Source: Prunus persica (Eukaryota; Streptophyta; Magnoliopsida; Rosales; Rosaceae). Taken from it: a stretch of 64,000 nt of DNA. The stretch covers positions 5,290,804-5,354,803 of the forward strand of contig NC_034012.1 in NCBI RefSeq assembly GCF_000346465.2, given 5' to 3'. Shown in pieces: positions 11,892 through 25,081 of this stretch. The position numbers and the translations under genes were made by a program. The stretch's first letter is position 1; every line of letters begins with the position of its first letter. The notes under the pieces were generated by a model that was not told the DNA's origin, ran no database searches, and was given only the letters and a program-made list of their open reading frames with translations.

Positions 11892-14800
11892 ATGAAGATG
11901 CAAAGAAGCAGACCAAACAGACCAAAACCAATATATCATCTTCCACTCTTCTTCTTCTTCTTCTTCTTCTTGTCTGCTGTCTTTCACTGTGGTTTAGTTT
12001 CATCATCAAATACCAAGGGAGCAAAAGAAGCTGCAGTTGCTGGGTTTGGATACAAAATTCAGTCAGTCAACTATGATTCTTCTGGGAACTCATTGACTGC
12101 TAATCTTGGCCTCATCAAGAAATCCTCCCTCTACGGACCCGACATCCCAAATCTCAACCTTCGCGCCAGGTACTTCGTAATTAACCATTCTCAATTTATT
12201 AATCTTACATTAGTTTATATTCTCACGTTTTCATTTTTTTAATTCTCATTAGTCATTTGGGGTTGACCATTTGATTAGGATATTGCAAAACATCTCAACC
12301 GTCCATAATATAGAATATGTAGCTAAGACCCTTATTGACCACCAAAAACCCAATTAGCATTTTCACTCCACAATATTAGCCATACAAATTGAGGACTATT
12401 ATTAAATTAATTGCTCTCTTGCTTACTAGATGCTTGCCATAACTTCTTAAACTCGGATTGTCGTACATAATATTAATATGCGTTACTATGTCATTCAGAT
12501 TCACAGTCTTACAATATAATTAAACATCTCATGTCATCAAATGGTGACAAGTTTTTCACAAGTTTATGTTAGAAAACTAATTGGCCCTTGTGCAGCTATG
12601 AAACCAAAGATCGGCTAAGAATTCGAATAACAGACTCAAAGCACCAAAGATGGGAAATCCCACAACAAATAATCCCCCGCCAGACAACTTCACAACATCC
12701 ACAACAATGTCAAACCCGCAACAAACACCTCGTGATCTCCAACGACCTTGTCTTCACTCTCCACAACACCACCCCATTCGGCTTCACCGTCACCCGCCAA
12801 TCCTCCAAAGATGTCATTTTCGACTCCTCCCCCAACCCATCAAACCCCGACACCTTCTTGGTCTTCAAGGACCAATACATCCAGCTCTCCTCCTCCCTCC
12901 CCAAAGCCAGGTCCTCCCTTTTCGGCCTCGGCGAGCACACCAAGTCCTCCTTCAAGCTCACCCCCAACCAGACCTTGACACTCTGGACAGCTGACATTGG
13001 CAGCGCCAATGCTGACGTCAACCTCTACGGGTCCCACCCCTTCTACCTGGACGTCAGGTCAGCTTCTCCAGATGGCAAGGCCGACAGCGCCGGAACATCT
13101 CATGGAGTGTTGCTGCTGAATAGCAATGGCATGGACATAACATACGGCGGTGATAGAATTACTTATAAGGCCATTGGTGGAATTGTGGATTTGTATTTCT
13201 TTTCTGGGCCTACGCCGGAGTTGGTGGTGGAGCAGTATACAGAGCTCATTGGTCGCCCCACCCCTATGCCCTATTGGTCTTTTGGTAAGTTTGTTTGCAT
13301 TCAAATTCCACTTCTCTTAGGTAGGTACTATATATTATCACATTTCTCGAATTGCATTAGTAGACAGGCGCCATGTCACATGACCAGTTGAAATGGTACA
13401 AATAGTTTTGTTCTATGATTGAAATGTGCATATATAGTCCTTGTTTGATATTAGCATGGTCCAAAAATGTCCTTCCTACTAGCATAGTATGCTTTTTCAT
13501 CTTATTTTGGAATCACATTGACTTTGTTCACTTATTCTCTGCTGAAGGATTCCACCAGTGTCGATATGGTTACAAGAATGTTTCCGATCTTGAGGGTGTG
13601 GTTGCTGGCTACGCAAAAGCCGCTATCCCTCTTGAAGTTATGTGGACAGACATTGATTACATGGATGCATACAAGGATTTTACTCTTGATCCCATCAACT
13701 TCCCATTGGATAAGATGAAGAAATTTGTCAACACCCTTCACCAAAATGATCAGAAATATGTGCTCATCTTGGACCCTGGTATGTTCTCTCTGCAGCAAAA
13801 TTGATGTTACATGCAGTTTGTCTGATGAGGCAGAAAATGATGGTATTATGACTCTCACAGGTATCAGTGTGAATAAGAGCTATGGAACCTACAACAGAGG
13901 GCTGAAAGCAGATATATTTATAAAACGTGACGGAATTCCTTACCTGGGAAGTGTTTGGCCTGGCCCTGTCTATTTCCCTGACTTTGCACATCCACAAAGT
14001 GAAAAATTTTGGGCTAATGAGATAAAAATATTTCAAGATGCTCTGCCTTTCGATGGTCTTTGGCTTGATATGAATGAGCTATCCAATTTCATCACGTCCC
14101 CTCCCACTCCATCTTCTACACTTGATGACCCTCCTTACAAGATTAACAATGCCGGGGTCCTGCGTCCCATCAATAACAATACTATTCCGGCATCAGCGCT
14201 ACACTTTGGTAACATCACAGAATATGATGCTCATAACTTATATGGACTCTTGGAATCCAAAGCAACAAACAAGGCCTTAGTCAATGTGACTGGTAAAAGA
14301 CCATTTATACTTTCTAGATCAACTTTTGTAAGCTCTGGTACGTACACAGCACACTGGACTGGAGACAATGCTGCAAAATGGAGTGATCTGGCATACACAA
14401 TTCCAGCAATTCTGAATTTTGGCCTCTTCGGAGTTCCGATGGTTGGAGCTGATATATGTGGATTCTCTGGAAATACTACTGAAGAGCTCTGCAGGCGGTG
14501 GATTCAGGTAACTTATGAGCCTTCAAATTGAACACTTCCACAAAAACTAGACCACATTATACATCTTGTTTCACCTAGAACTTTGCTATGCTGTCAATTA
14601 TAATCATCAGAACTCGTGCAACTAACTTAACTATGCTTTGTCTCTATGTAGCTAGGGGCCTTTTACCCTTTTGCAAGAGATCACTCAGAGAAGTTTACAA
14701 TCCGTCAAGAGCTCTATCTTTGGGACTCAGTGGCTGCAACAGCAAGGAAGGTTCTTGGCCTGCGCTATCGGTTGCTCCCCATGTTTTACACATCAATGTA

Positions 14801-15536
14801 TGAGGCACACAAAAAGGGGACCCCCATTGCAAGACCCCTTTTCTTCTCATTTCCTCAAGATATCAGAACTTATGAGATCAACACTCAGTTTCTGATTGGC
14901 AGAGGTGTAATGGTGTCACCTGTGTTGAAGCCAGGAGTAAGTTCAGTTGATGCATATTTTCCTGCAGGAAACTGGTTTGATCTCTTCAACTACTCAAACT
15001 CGGTAAGTGTAAAATCGGGAGAGCACGTTACACTGGATGCACCACCTGATCATATCAACGTACATGTCCGTGAAGGAAACATTTTGGCCTTACAAGGAGA
15101 GGCCTTGACAACAGAAGCAGCCCGAAAGACTGCATTCGAACTTTTGGTTGTTAGCAGCAGCAATGGACAGAGCACTGGAGAAGTTTTCTTGGATGATGGA
15201 GAGGAAGTGGAAATGGGAGGAAAGGGAGGCAAGTGGAGTTTAGTGAGATTTTACTGTGGAACAGCAAATGGAAGTGTATCTGTAAGATCAACGGTTGTAA
15301 ATGGAGGATTTGCTTTAAGCCAAAAATGGATCATTGATAAAGTTACCATCATTGGGTTGGACAAGGTTGATGGATTGGAAAGGTATGCATTGAACATTAC
15401 TAAGGGAGCAAATTTGAAGGGAGGACACTCAGATATCAGGGCCAGCTTTGACAGCAATAAGCGATTCGTGATGGTAGAGATTTCCAAATTATCCATTCTT
15501 ATAGGAGCAGATTTTAACTTGGAGCTGAAGTATTGA
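11892..15536 (+). CDS. GH31 alpha-glucosidase, copy 2, intact
   Basis: A predicted secreted alpha-glucosidase of glycoside hydrolase family 31, most like the plant AGLU1 type rather than XYL1 alpha-xylosidase, judging by [12 protein letters not shown] and the following DDPPYKINN segment. It likely hydrolyses terminal alpha-linked glucose in the apoplast or vacuole. Exons: 11892-12169, 12596-13284, 13548-13778, 13861-14507 and 14652-15536, all with GT-AG junctions and consistent phases. They total 2,730 nt for 909 residues, the usual family size. Residues ~1-45 include a Phe-rich hydrophobic signal peptide. The nucleophile is Asp469 (WLDMNE) and the acid/base Asp568 (HWTGDN). The start codon is the first in frame before the signal peptide and is conserved in copy 1. 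Several NxT/S glycosylation sites are present. Substrate preference cannot be decided from sequence alone. Confidence 0.93.
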
Positions 15537-16847
15537 TACTAGTGAAAATTAACACTCTTCTAGAGAGAGAACAATAAGTTACATTCCACATTCAGATTTA
15601 TGGCTCCCCTGGAAGACATGTTTTATGCATCACCTGTAATGTTGGAACATTTTTATTTTTCTAATAAAACGCAGTAAAAATGAAATGACAGATTGGCAAC
15701 AGAAAACATCTTGAAAGAGGATAGGTCTAACAAGATAACTGTTAATTCTCCAAAACACAGTAAAAAAATGAAATGACATACACTTGTTAGATTGCACCTC
15801 AACCAATTACCCGCACCCAAACACTGAACCAAAAACCAATACAGCAAATCACTCATACTGATGTCAACTCCAAAAACCAAAAGCCAGTACATTTTTACCA
15901 TTTATTTGTGGAATGATTTTCTGATTGCACGGATCTGAAGTCAACTCCACAGACTCTATTTTAATGGCCTTCATCATTTTATCTGTTCAACAAATCAATT
16001 TTTTATTATTATCAGAAACATGACATAAGATATATCAAATTGTCAAACGGCACTTTGCCAAAAACTGAAAGGTGCTCCAACAATAGTGCAGGGAAGAAAT
16101 CTGGAGGGGGAAATGCAACAGTATAAAAGAAATTTGTTGAACCAGAATGATGAAGTGTTCAATATACTCCGACAAATATCAATCTAAAAACCAGGAACTT
16201 ATGAAAAATCAGGTCCAAACTCCACTCTATATAAAAGACAAATTTAACTGAAAACATCCCTCAATCATTTAACCATACCTTGATTAATACAAATTCAAAT
16301 AAAAAAAGGAGCCAAACAAAATATACATTACCATGTCCAAATTAATACGTTTCCTGGCGAGCCTGATGATCTGCACCTATTTCACCTGCACATATATCTA
16401 CAAGGAAATAAACCCAAATTAATAGGTTTATATTACCCCTCTGCCCATTGTCCACTCTAAGACTTGGAAATCATCAGAGGGGTAGTGCAATAAAATCAAA
16501 TTAAATTCCCGATCGAAACTCTTCCTCCCCATAAAAGAATTCTCCAATCCAAACATCTGAACAACACATTTTCACTGCAGGTTTCGTATTTAAACAATGA
16601 ACCAGACTGAAATGTGAATAAGTACTCATGAATCAACAAGCTAAGAGTTACTGTATAACTAGTATGGTATAGGGTTTGTTTTGGTGAATGAAAATTGTGA
16701 GAGGCGATGCATTCCCCCCAATAAGTCAAGTACACTGATCAAGTTCTATTTAGTCTTATTCAAGACTCTACACTTGAAGTCAAATAGAGTGAACTCTAAC
16801 TCAATATCAACACAAAGTTTTTTCTTTTTTAAAAGGACGTTTGTATA
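15537..16847. other. Intergenic region after GH31 copy 2
   Basis: The first ~105 bp repeat the 3' flank of copy 1 (CTCCCCTGGAAGACATGTT). Similarity stops after CACCTGTAATG, where copy 1 continues towards the copia fragment. The remainder is AT-rich and I recognise no gene or repeat boundary. Confidence 0.5.
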
Positions 16848-17240
16848 GCGGCTTTCACAATATAAAGGCGGTAGCCCTCTCCATTAGAAATTAAGTGCGC
16901 ACCTACTCTAATGGTAGCTTTCACACAGTCCCTCACGGGTAGCCCTCTCCATGTTTACTAAATGGTGTACTAGCTTCACAATATAGGAAGCCGTTAATGT
17001 GGTAGCTTTCACTCTATTAGGGTGGTAGCCATCTCTGTTAGAAGTGAAGCATATACACCTACCTACATCAACATTAGCTTTCACTCAACCCTAATAGGTA
17101 GCCTTCTCCTAATTTATTGTGTACACCTGTTTTGTATAGGTAACTTTCACACCATTAGGGTGGTAGCCCTCTCCATTAGAGATTAAGTGCGCACCCACCT
17201 CCATGGCAGCTTCACACATCCCCTACATGCAGCCATCTCT
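16848..17240 (+). repeat. Degenerate tandem repeat (about three 120-150 bp units)
   Basis: The phrases GGTAGCTTTCAC and GGTAGCCCTCTCC, and AAGTGCGCACC, recur at ~130-bp spacing with substitutions and small indels. The first and third units are closest (CTCTCCATTAGA(A/G)ATTAAGTG). No frame stays open across it. It may be a decayed satellite or the repeat region of a transposon. Confidence 0.6.
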
Positions 17241-17579
17241 ATACATAAACCCTTCTTAAAACGTAACATTGGTGGTCAATCGAGAGTCTTTTTACAAGAC
17301 TTGGAAGAGTTTACTCTATTGGTCAATCGAGAGTCTTTTACAAGACTAAAAAGAACTTCAATGATAACTAAATCAAAAATACACCCCCTCACACTTTCAC
17401 AAGCCTACACAAGCCTATGACCAAACTAGTTCTAGAATGTAGCTTAGCTTATTGATTCCAAGTGTTTAATGGAATTTTTGTAATTGTCAGAGACCTATCA
17501 AATGTTTTTAAGAAATATTTTTTTAAAAAAAACTATGAAACACATTGAATAAGAACCCAACCAGTAATAGAAATATCAT

Positions 17580-18060
17580 AACTCAGCCCACCGATGTTTG
17601 GACACCCATGGTCTCGAGCTGAGGCCCGGGATGTCGACTCCTTACATGCATACTACTTACCAACCTCAATGTTGAGTATGCGACGCAGCTCCATTGTCGC
17701 AGACTCGACAGAGTGGTTTGGTGTGGGAGGTGGGCACTCCCTAGCTGGGGAGGGGGATGGGGATGGGGATGTTGATAAGAAATGGGGCATTGGAAGTGAT
17801 TTTGGTGGGGGTGAGTTCAGGTAGGCTGGCCCTGCCCAACGTTCACCCCCGAGTGATGAAATGGAAAGCGTACCTGGACGTGGACACCCTCCGCCGCGGC
17901 TCAACTTCTGTAACCCCATCTTGTAGCCCACTGGAACTTGATAATAACCCCGCATGCTTGCTTTTCTTAACTGAGATGTTGAATTGTTGTAGAGTGATTG
18001 TGAGTATGGTGGTCAACTTTGGTTTGTATTTATAGTTTACCAGTTGAGAGTTGCAGAGTT
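17580..18060. other. GC-rich island of unknown origin
   Basis: This stretch is clearly richer in GC than its surroundings. It contains CpG-rich words and a four-copy GGGGAT-type run near 17746-17770. A 100-codon minus-strand frame (17653-17955) is rich in Pro and Ser but matches nothing I know. It may be a fragment of a gene or of an organellar or element sequence. Confidence 0.3.
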
Positions 18061-18597
18061 GGGTCCGCATGGATAATGAAGAAATAGAAAAATTATTGTC
18101 TTGATTATTACCCTTTTGTGTTGTTTATCCTTGGACAAAATATAATGTTATTGCTGCTTGAAATAAGGAAAGCTAGGCCTTCTTTTTTATTTTATCCTTA
18201 TCCATAGAAAATAATTATTTTCTTTTTGTTTTTAATTATTTGCATTTAAATGGATTAGTATTGTACGCATTTGTCTCTCTAACATGAAGTAATTGTGTTT
18301 TGAAATTTTATCTTTATCTTTCATCAACAACAACAAAAAAATTTATCTTTATTTTCTTAGATAAAGGATCATATAGATATATAGATGAACGATGAAACAA
18401 ATCCTACTAGAATAATCCTAATCCTAATCCAATTGGGAATTTTTATTTGTTCAAGTATCGATATCAAGGAGGAACAAACGCCTATGGAGAAAATATATTT
18501 TATTTTCGGTGTGTTTTTACTACTTGTAGCCTGAAGCGCTTCTGTGGAAGTTAGGAGCGCCTACTGTTTTAATCGGGGATAGGGTTTAGGCTGCAGG

Positions 18598-19146
18598 ATG
18601 TTCCGGCATCAGCCTTACACTTTGGTAGCATTATAGAATATGATGTTCATAACCTATTTGGTTTCTTGGAAGCCAAGGCAACAAACAAGGCCTTACTCAA
18701 TGTGACTGGTAAAAGACCATTTGTACTCAGCAGGTCAGCTTTTGTAAGCTCTGGTAGGTACACAGCACACTGGACAGGAGACAAGTGCAAAATGGGAGGA
18801 TTTGGCTTACTCAATTCCAGCCACTTTGAACTTTGGACTCTTCAGAGTTCCGATGATTGGAGCCGATATATGTGGATTCTTAGGAGATACAAATGAAGAA
18901 CTCTGCCGGCGGTGGATTCAGAAAACTGATAAGCAAGCCTTTAATTTGAACACTTCCACAAGAACTAGGCCACATTATGTTATCTTCTTTTACACTTGCA
19001 TTGTCCTCTGGGAAGTCAAATTATGAGACTAACTTTACTTATGTCTATATGTAGGTAGGGGCCTTTTACCCCTTCTCAACAGATCACTCGGATAAGAATT
19101 CAATCCGGCAAGAGCTCACCTTTGGGATTCAGTGGCTGCATCAAAG
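18598..19146 (+). pseudogene. GH31 alpha-glucosidase, copy 3 remnant
   Basis: A fragment corresponding to the second half of exon 4, intron 4 and the first part of exon 5 of the neighbouring GH31 genes. It starts at [13 protein letters not shown] sequence and keeps [15 protein letters not shown] and the acid/base Asp of AHWTGD. Immediately after that a base is missing and the frame shifts (CKMGGFG instead of AKWSDLA). The exon 4 donor GT has become AA (ATTCAGAAAACT). Exon 5 begins GGGGCCTTTTACCC, loses a base within the following TTCGG-type block, and ends in unrelated sequence. It is more diverged than copies 1 and 2 are from each other, so it is an older duplicate. Confidence 0.88.
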
Positions 19147-19546
19147 CAACACCGGAAAAGACTCATGTCTCAACCGAGAGTTTTACCGCAACCAACATGT
19201 CCATCATCATCTCCAGTCTCAGAAAACAAACTTTTACTTCCTAACTAACAGTTGCTATAAACTGCACAGGGCATGTTTGCTGAATTAAATTCTAATCCAA
19301 TCTCAACATTTCAATCTATTAAAACTTTCTATACACGCACTGCATATCATTTTTGGCAAACTGAGATAGTTTACAATTCAATTTGAATATCCAATATTCA
19401 TTTGACCATTGCCTCAAAGATACCTTTCAATTTGAGCAGCCAAGATTAAGTTATATCTTACAGAAATCTTTCCTTCAACATTTGTGATTTACCTACATAA
19501 TCAATAACAACTGTCTCTGGACAATTGTCGAGGTCTGGAATTCATA
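19147..19546. other. Short intergenic region
   Basis: It separates the GH31 remnant from the stop codon of the convergent PRUNE-like gene and probably contains that gene's 3' untranslated region. Nothing else is recognised. Confidence 0.5.
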
Positions 19547-22500
19547 TTAGCCTTTTGAAGTCCCACCAAATTCTTCTAAGAGACGCTCAATGGTCTTTCT
19601 GGATGTGACCTTGTCAATCTCAAATGCTTGCATCTCCTCTCTGAGACCTGTGCGAGCACCATAAGTAAGTTTAATATCATCCTGAAATGATAATACAATT
19701 TAACCCTTTCTTTTTTGTTATCCTGGATTATGTGTAGCAATTACAAATGATAAACAGGCAACTTACTAGTAAGGAACAACAAAGGAACAAAAAAAGCAAC
19801 TGGAGTTTGTATTTTCTCATAATCGATTTCCCCTTCCACCAATACAGTCAATAAAACTCTATGGGATGCTTTTCAAACGTATTGATTCCAAGTAGGAATT
19901 TAATTCCTAATTTTTCTGACCACAAAAACTGATGTGCATGGCCTGTATTATTTTGAAGTGATTCTTACCTGGCTGATGGATCGCTTTGAGAGGCAGTTGG
20001 GAAGCACTCGCATTGAAGAAAAACAGCAGATTCTTCATGAGCTCCACAGATTCAGCAGACACCAGGATCTCTCTCTAAATTACACCAAAGATATGGAGAA
20101 AGTCAGAGCCTCTACCATAAAATAGTAAAAAGCCACAGTACCCTTAGTCTACCAAAAAAGACGAGATCGTAACTGCATCAGAATATGTATGGGTATACGA
20201 GTAGGGAAGCTGGATTACTTATTGAATTGAGACCATACTGAACTAGTATTCCCAATTTCATGAGCAAACAAATGGCAAAAGGCCCTTTAGATCAGCTCAT
20301 AGCAGTCAAAAGTTGAAGTACAAAATATTACAATCACACAGAACACAGAAGTTTGAGTCGTTCGAACTTGGGACTTTCATAGGCAAGGCAGATGGGGAAA
20401 CTTCACTAAATGAAGAAGGTTACAATATTCTCTAAAACCTTATTGCATACCCTTCTACTAACATGAGGACTTTTGTGTTTGGTGTCCGCCCTTAAAACAC
20501 CCCATTGCATACCCTTCTACTACTACATGAGGATCAAGAGGATTGCATGCATAAGTTCAACCACAAAGAGTAGAATCTATGACACCAAACATGAAATAAA
20601 TCGTCCTTACAGAAACATAACCACAGTAGCTACTTGTCCTTCATCTGAACTTTTTTCGGGTTTAAGCCACAGTAAACCCTATTCCAACTTTTTCCTCAAT
20701 AACATAAGGTATCCAGATCATTAGCTCCCTAAAACAAATGTTAATAAAAAGAGAAACTGTCAAATATAAGCATGTATCTAACCTTGAAGTTCTTCTTCGA
20801 ATCATAATAACCAGAAACAATCATGAGAAGCCGAATTTTCTCCATATCTGAAATTTAAATATAAAAAAAGCCAAAAAGACAAAAAGAACTAAATATGTAT
20901 ATAGTTTAAACAGGTGGTATGATCCATCAATGTCATGTGGTAATTGGGAACACACGATTAGAAGACGTGTGAGTGAGTGAAAATTAAAGCTACTGGAAAT
21001 ATAATTTCTTCAACATTACAGTATGATACTGACTTTATGAGCCGCATAAAAAAAGAATACTATCATGAATTAGTAAACAAACTGACTAGGAATTAATAGT
21101 AAAGATTCAAGACTTCTGTTCCTTGCAACATGAAAGATCTTTATTCTTCAACTATTTCACAAGAATATATGAGGAATGGGTTTGTTTTTCAAGGAAAAAG
21201 GAGAAACACTCGTACAGAAGTTGACAGATGTACTTGTGGCAAGATCACTGAGACTAAATCAAAAGTAGGGCAAGTAACTTAGAGGTTGTGCAAGCCAGTT
21301 TTCAAGGGAGTGAATCTTTATCCAAGATTAGTAGCCATGATGACAATGAAAGAAAAATATATACTTACGTTGGAAATACTTAATTTCACGCACTGAGGTG
21401 TCCTCATGATCAAGAAGTTGGGCAATTGGCACTCCAATAGAACTCATCCCGATTTGTGATGCCATCATTCTAGAACCAGCACTGTCTGGCTTACCTGTTT
21501 CAATAATTTCTATGTTATTGGAAGGTTATTCCATTATGTTTAAGGGCCAAAAAAATCCCTAGACAAGGCTAAAAATAGAGAGGAACTAATGGTCAAAGGT
21601 CAGGGAAGGAAACTTTCAGCGAAATATCATGTTATTAATTTATTTTTGCCTCAGTTATTCAACTCTTTCTTGATTGCGTCCAACTGGATCTGCCTTGTAC
21701 TCAGAGCACATGGAGTGAGCATTTGAAATGCACCCAGTCCAATACAAATTTATAGAGGGACCTGACTCCCTCAAACATGACTTGCTGATTATTTACTATT
21801 TTGAGTGGATTTTGATAGAAACCCCTTATTTAGACTCTTGTATTGATTATTTTGGCCCTACTTTCTCTTTTGATGGGAAGTTTTGGTCAGACTTATCTGC
21901 ACTAACGTGCTTTACTTAAAAAGTATCCATATATCTATAACCAGAATGTGAGGACTAAAACAAATGAAACATGCAAAAAATGAACTTTTAGATATCTTGC
22001 TTAGCTGATCACAGTGAACATAAATAGGTTCGCACTTTTTACTTGTAATGCAAGACCAGGCCTTACATCAGTATAAAGTCAAGTGCTCTCTTCATGATAT
22101 AGCTAAATTAAGCCAAATATTTAAAAAGTAAATATATATATATATATTTTTTAACTAGACTGAGAATGGTCCAAACATGTCTGCAAAAGGTAAGTCAACT
22201 GCGATGGCCATTTGTATGAACTGAAGTCAGCTCATCTAAGAATTTTCCCTAATAGTGTCTTATCAATCATTTCTATTGAGTTTTATGCCATCCAGTTCAG
22301 TCGGCCATATGAATTTATTGAAAGTTGAATCTTCAGACAGTTAACAACAAAATCTTATTGCAGAACACGCCAATAATTTAGTTGCACTATTATATAAGAG
22401 GACTAAGTTTCAAGTCCATACCCACTCTTGTCCACTTTTTGAAATCCTTGCGCAATATATCAGCTACCTTGAGATCAGACACATCATACATTTTGTATCT

Positions 22501-25036
22501 CACTGAAAATCAAAAATTATATTTAGAGGAAAACGCTTTGAGGAAATAAAATAAATAAAAAAGATATATAGGCACGTAATGGACAAAATACATACGTAAC
22601 TGGTAAAGACCATTGCATCCAAAGCGACCAGCACCATGGATTAACAGTGTAGCCATGTACTTATCTTTGAGCGAACACTGAGGACTACACAAGTTCGCGG
22701 AATCTAAGAGGATGGCAGCTAACTGCAAGAAAATAGGAATTCAAGAGAGTGAAAAAAACTTAATAAGGCATGGAGGGTAAAGTAAAGTCCATGGCAATCC
22801 AACCTATCAACTATCAATCGCTCCCCACTCCAACCCCCCAGGGGGGGTCAAATGGCTGGACTACACTATAGGGGGTAAGGATTTGACTACCTATCTTATA
22901 TTAGGAGCCATCATGGCAACCCAAGAATAGAAAATATGACGTAATTCAATCTGATCAAAGGAACAACAAAAGGAAAAAATGAAAGAAAATAAAAAGGATA
23001 AGGAATAAAAGAAAACCACAAGGCCAAGGACAATTTTCTCCTAGAAATTAATTAACAATCGACCAAGATGGGCACACAATAAAAAAATATGGGAAGGGCT
23101 TATATAATTGCTGCACAAGTACATGGCCTATATGGTGGAGGAGGAACAGGGAGAGAGCAGATACTCGAATGTACACCAATAAAAAGGTCTTTCAATCTTG
23201 AAATAAGCTGTTCACACGTTATAGCCTGAAAAGAGAAAAAGGAAGGTACCAAAAGTCTACTGAATCCTTGTCCAGCCAAAATCTCAGGTGAAATCAGTGC
23301 AAACTTTTCAGCAACAAGTGTACAGCATGAGCTATCCTGTTTCTTAAAACACGATAATCAGCATATTTATTCATGTTAAGAACAATAGAGACAAGTACGC
23401 TGGTAAGATTATAATACATAGTTTTCAATCCTTCATGATAAATAAATAGGACACAGATAATCAAGCATAAGAAGATGGTTTGTTTTGTTCCTCTCTTTTC
23501 TCACTTCTATAAAATCTTGTTCCTTACAGGAAAACAAGGATAGATAATGAAAAGGATATATATAAACACCAAAAGTGTATTTTAACGTCTAAACGCTAAA
23601 GTCATACCTCTGCTATAGTAACGGTCCTAACCCAGGGATATACAGATTCGCCCTGCAAAAAGAAAAGAAAAGAAATCTTATAATAGGCATTTTTTCATTA
23701 TTGAAAGTGTCAGGAGGTAGGAAGATAAGCTTAAAAGTAGTCCACATTGAGTTCAGCAAAACACCTCTTTGCAATTGAAAATTTCAACTACTGCCTGTTT
23801 CAATGCCTGTTTAGGAAGACAAAAGTATTAGTCATTTCCCATGGTTAAAAATTCAAGTATACCCCAAATTAAATATACCTCTTGCTTGGCTGGGAGCTTG
23901 TTCCCATTTAATAGAACTACTTTAAGACTCCCAAATAGATCATAATAGGACAGATCAATCTGCTCAAAATTTCATAGTGGGGGATAAACATCAGTTGAAC
24001 AGGCATGTCGTAATTGAAAACTTATATTTCGGGCCCTAACTAGTCACAGGTAAAAGGCATGAAACTTAGAGAGGGAAAAAAAATCAACCTAAGTAAATCC
24101 CCATGATTCACATATGAACATACCTCATCTACAAAAATTAAGGACGACTGATCAATTTGACAAGAATCTAGTAACCATTTGAGTTCAGCTTGGGAACGTA
24201 TGTCCAACCTCTTCATGTTGATGACAGGCACCGTGCAAATCTGGTCACATTTACGTGCTTCATTCAGGTAAAAGGCATAAGTGATTGTTGAAGCAATAGA
24301 TCCAACATCTGCAAATCACCAAAGAGTGATAAAAATGTGTACTCTGACATCAGTTCACAAGTTCGCTGACAGATCGAAAAAATCACAATGATCTTCAGAA
24401 ATACATTTTATCAGCATTTCCGTACAGTTTTTCCTTACTTTTCTTTTTAATTTGTGTTAATAGAATGCATAGCTGACCGCAGATGTTGCATGGACTTTGG
24501 ACTATGGAGATCCTTAGAATTCCAATGTGGTCAAGAAGTCTCAGTAGAAATAAAAGAAATGGACGTAGATAGTATTAGTCATTAGACTAGATAACAATTT
24601 AATTGTTTTCCAACGAATTTCAGGGCACAGCACATTAAGGAGGGTGTATCCAATTCATACTTATAAAGATTTTTTTAAGTGAGTGACTTTCATAGAGATG
24701 ACAAATTCTTAAATACTTTCATAGAGTTGATAAAAGTCACTAGTAAATTGGCAAGACTTTTGCTCTTAACAATTAGCCTTAAAAGTATAGAAAAGTCATT
24801 CATTTAATAAGCTTTTTAAAAGTCATTAACTTTTTGGATACCACCAAACTTTTAAATACTTTTTAAAAGTCACAATTGAATACCACTAGACTTTTATATA
24901 CTCTTTAAAAGTCTAAATTGAATACCTCTAGACTTTTAAACTCTATAAAAGTCATTAAAAGTTTGAATTGGATACACCCCCGTAAGTTTGTCTTGTCATG
25001 GATTGCATTTTGAAAGTCATATTGTACTGTGGTCTC

Positions 25037-25081
<45 letters not shown>

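Noticed and set aside
16848..17240. CRISPR-like array
   Set aside because: The repeats are long, imperfect and without uniform spacers, and the genome is a plant nucleus.
19648..19682. Earlier acceptor for the last exon of the PRUNE-like gene
   Set aside because: Using the AG near 19682 gives an in-frame TGA at once. The acceptor at 19647 keeps the frame and the conserved C-terminus.
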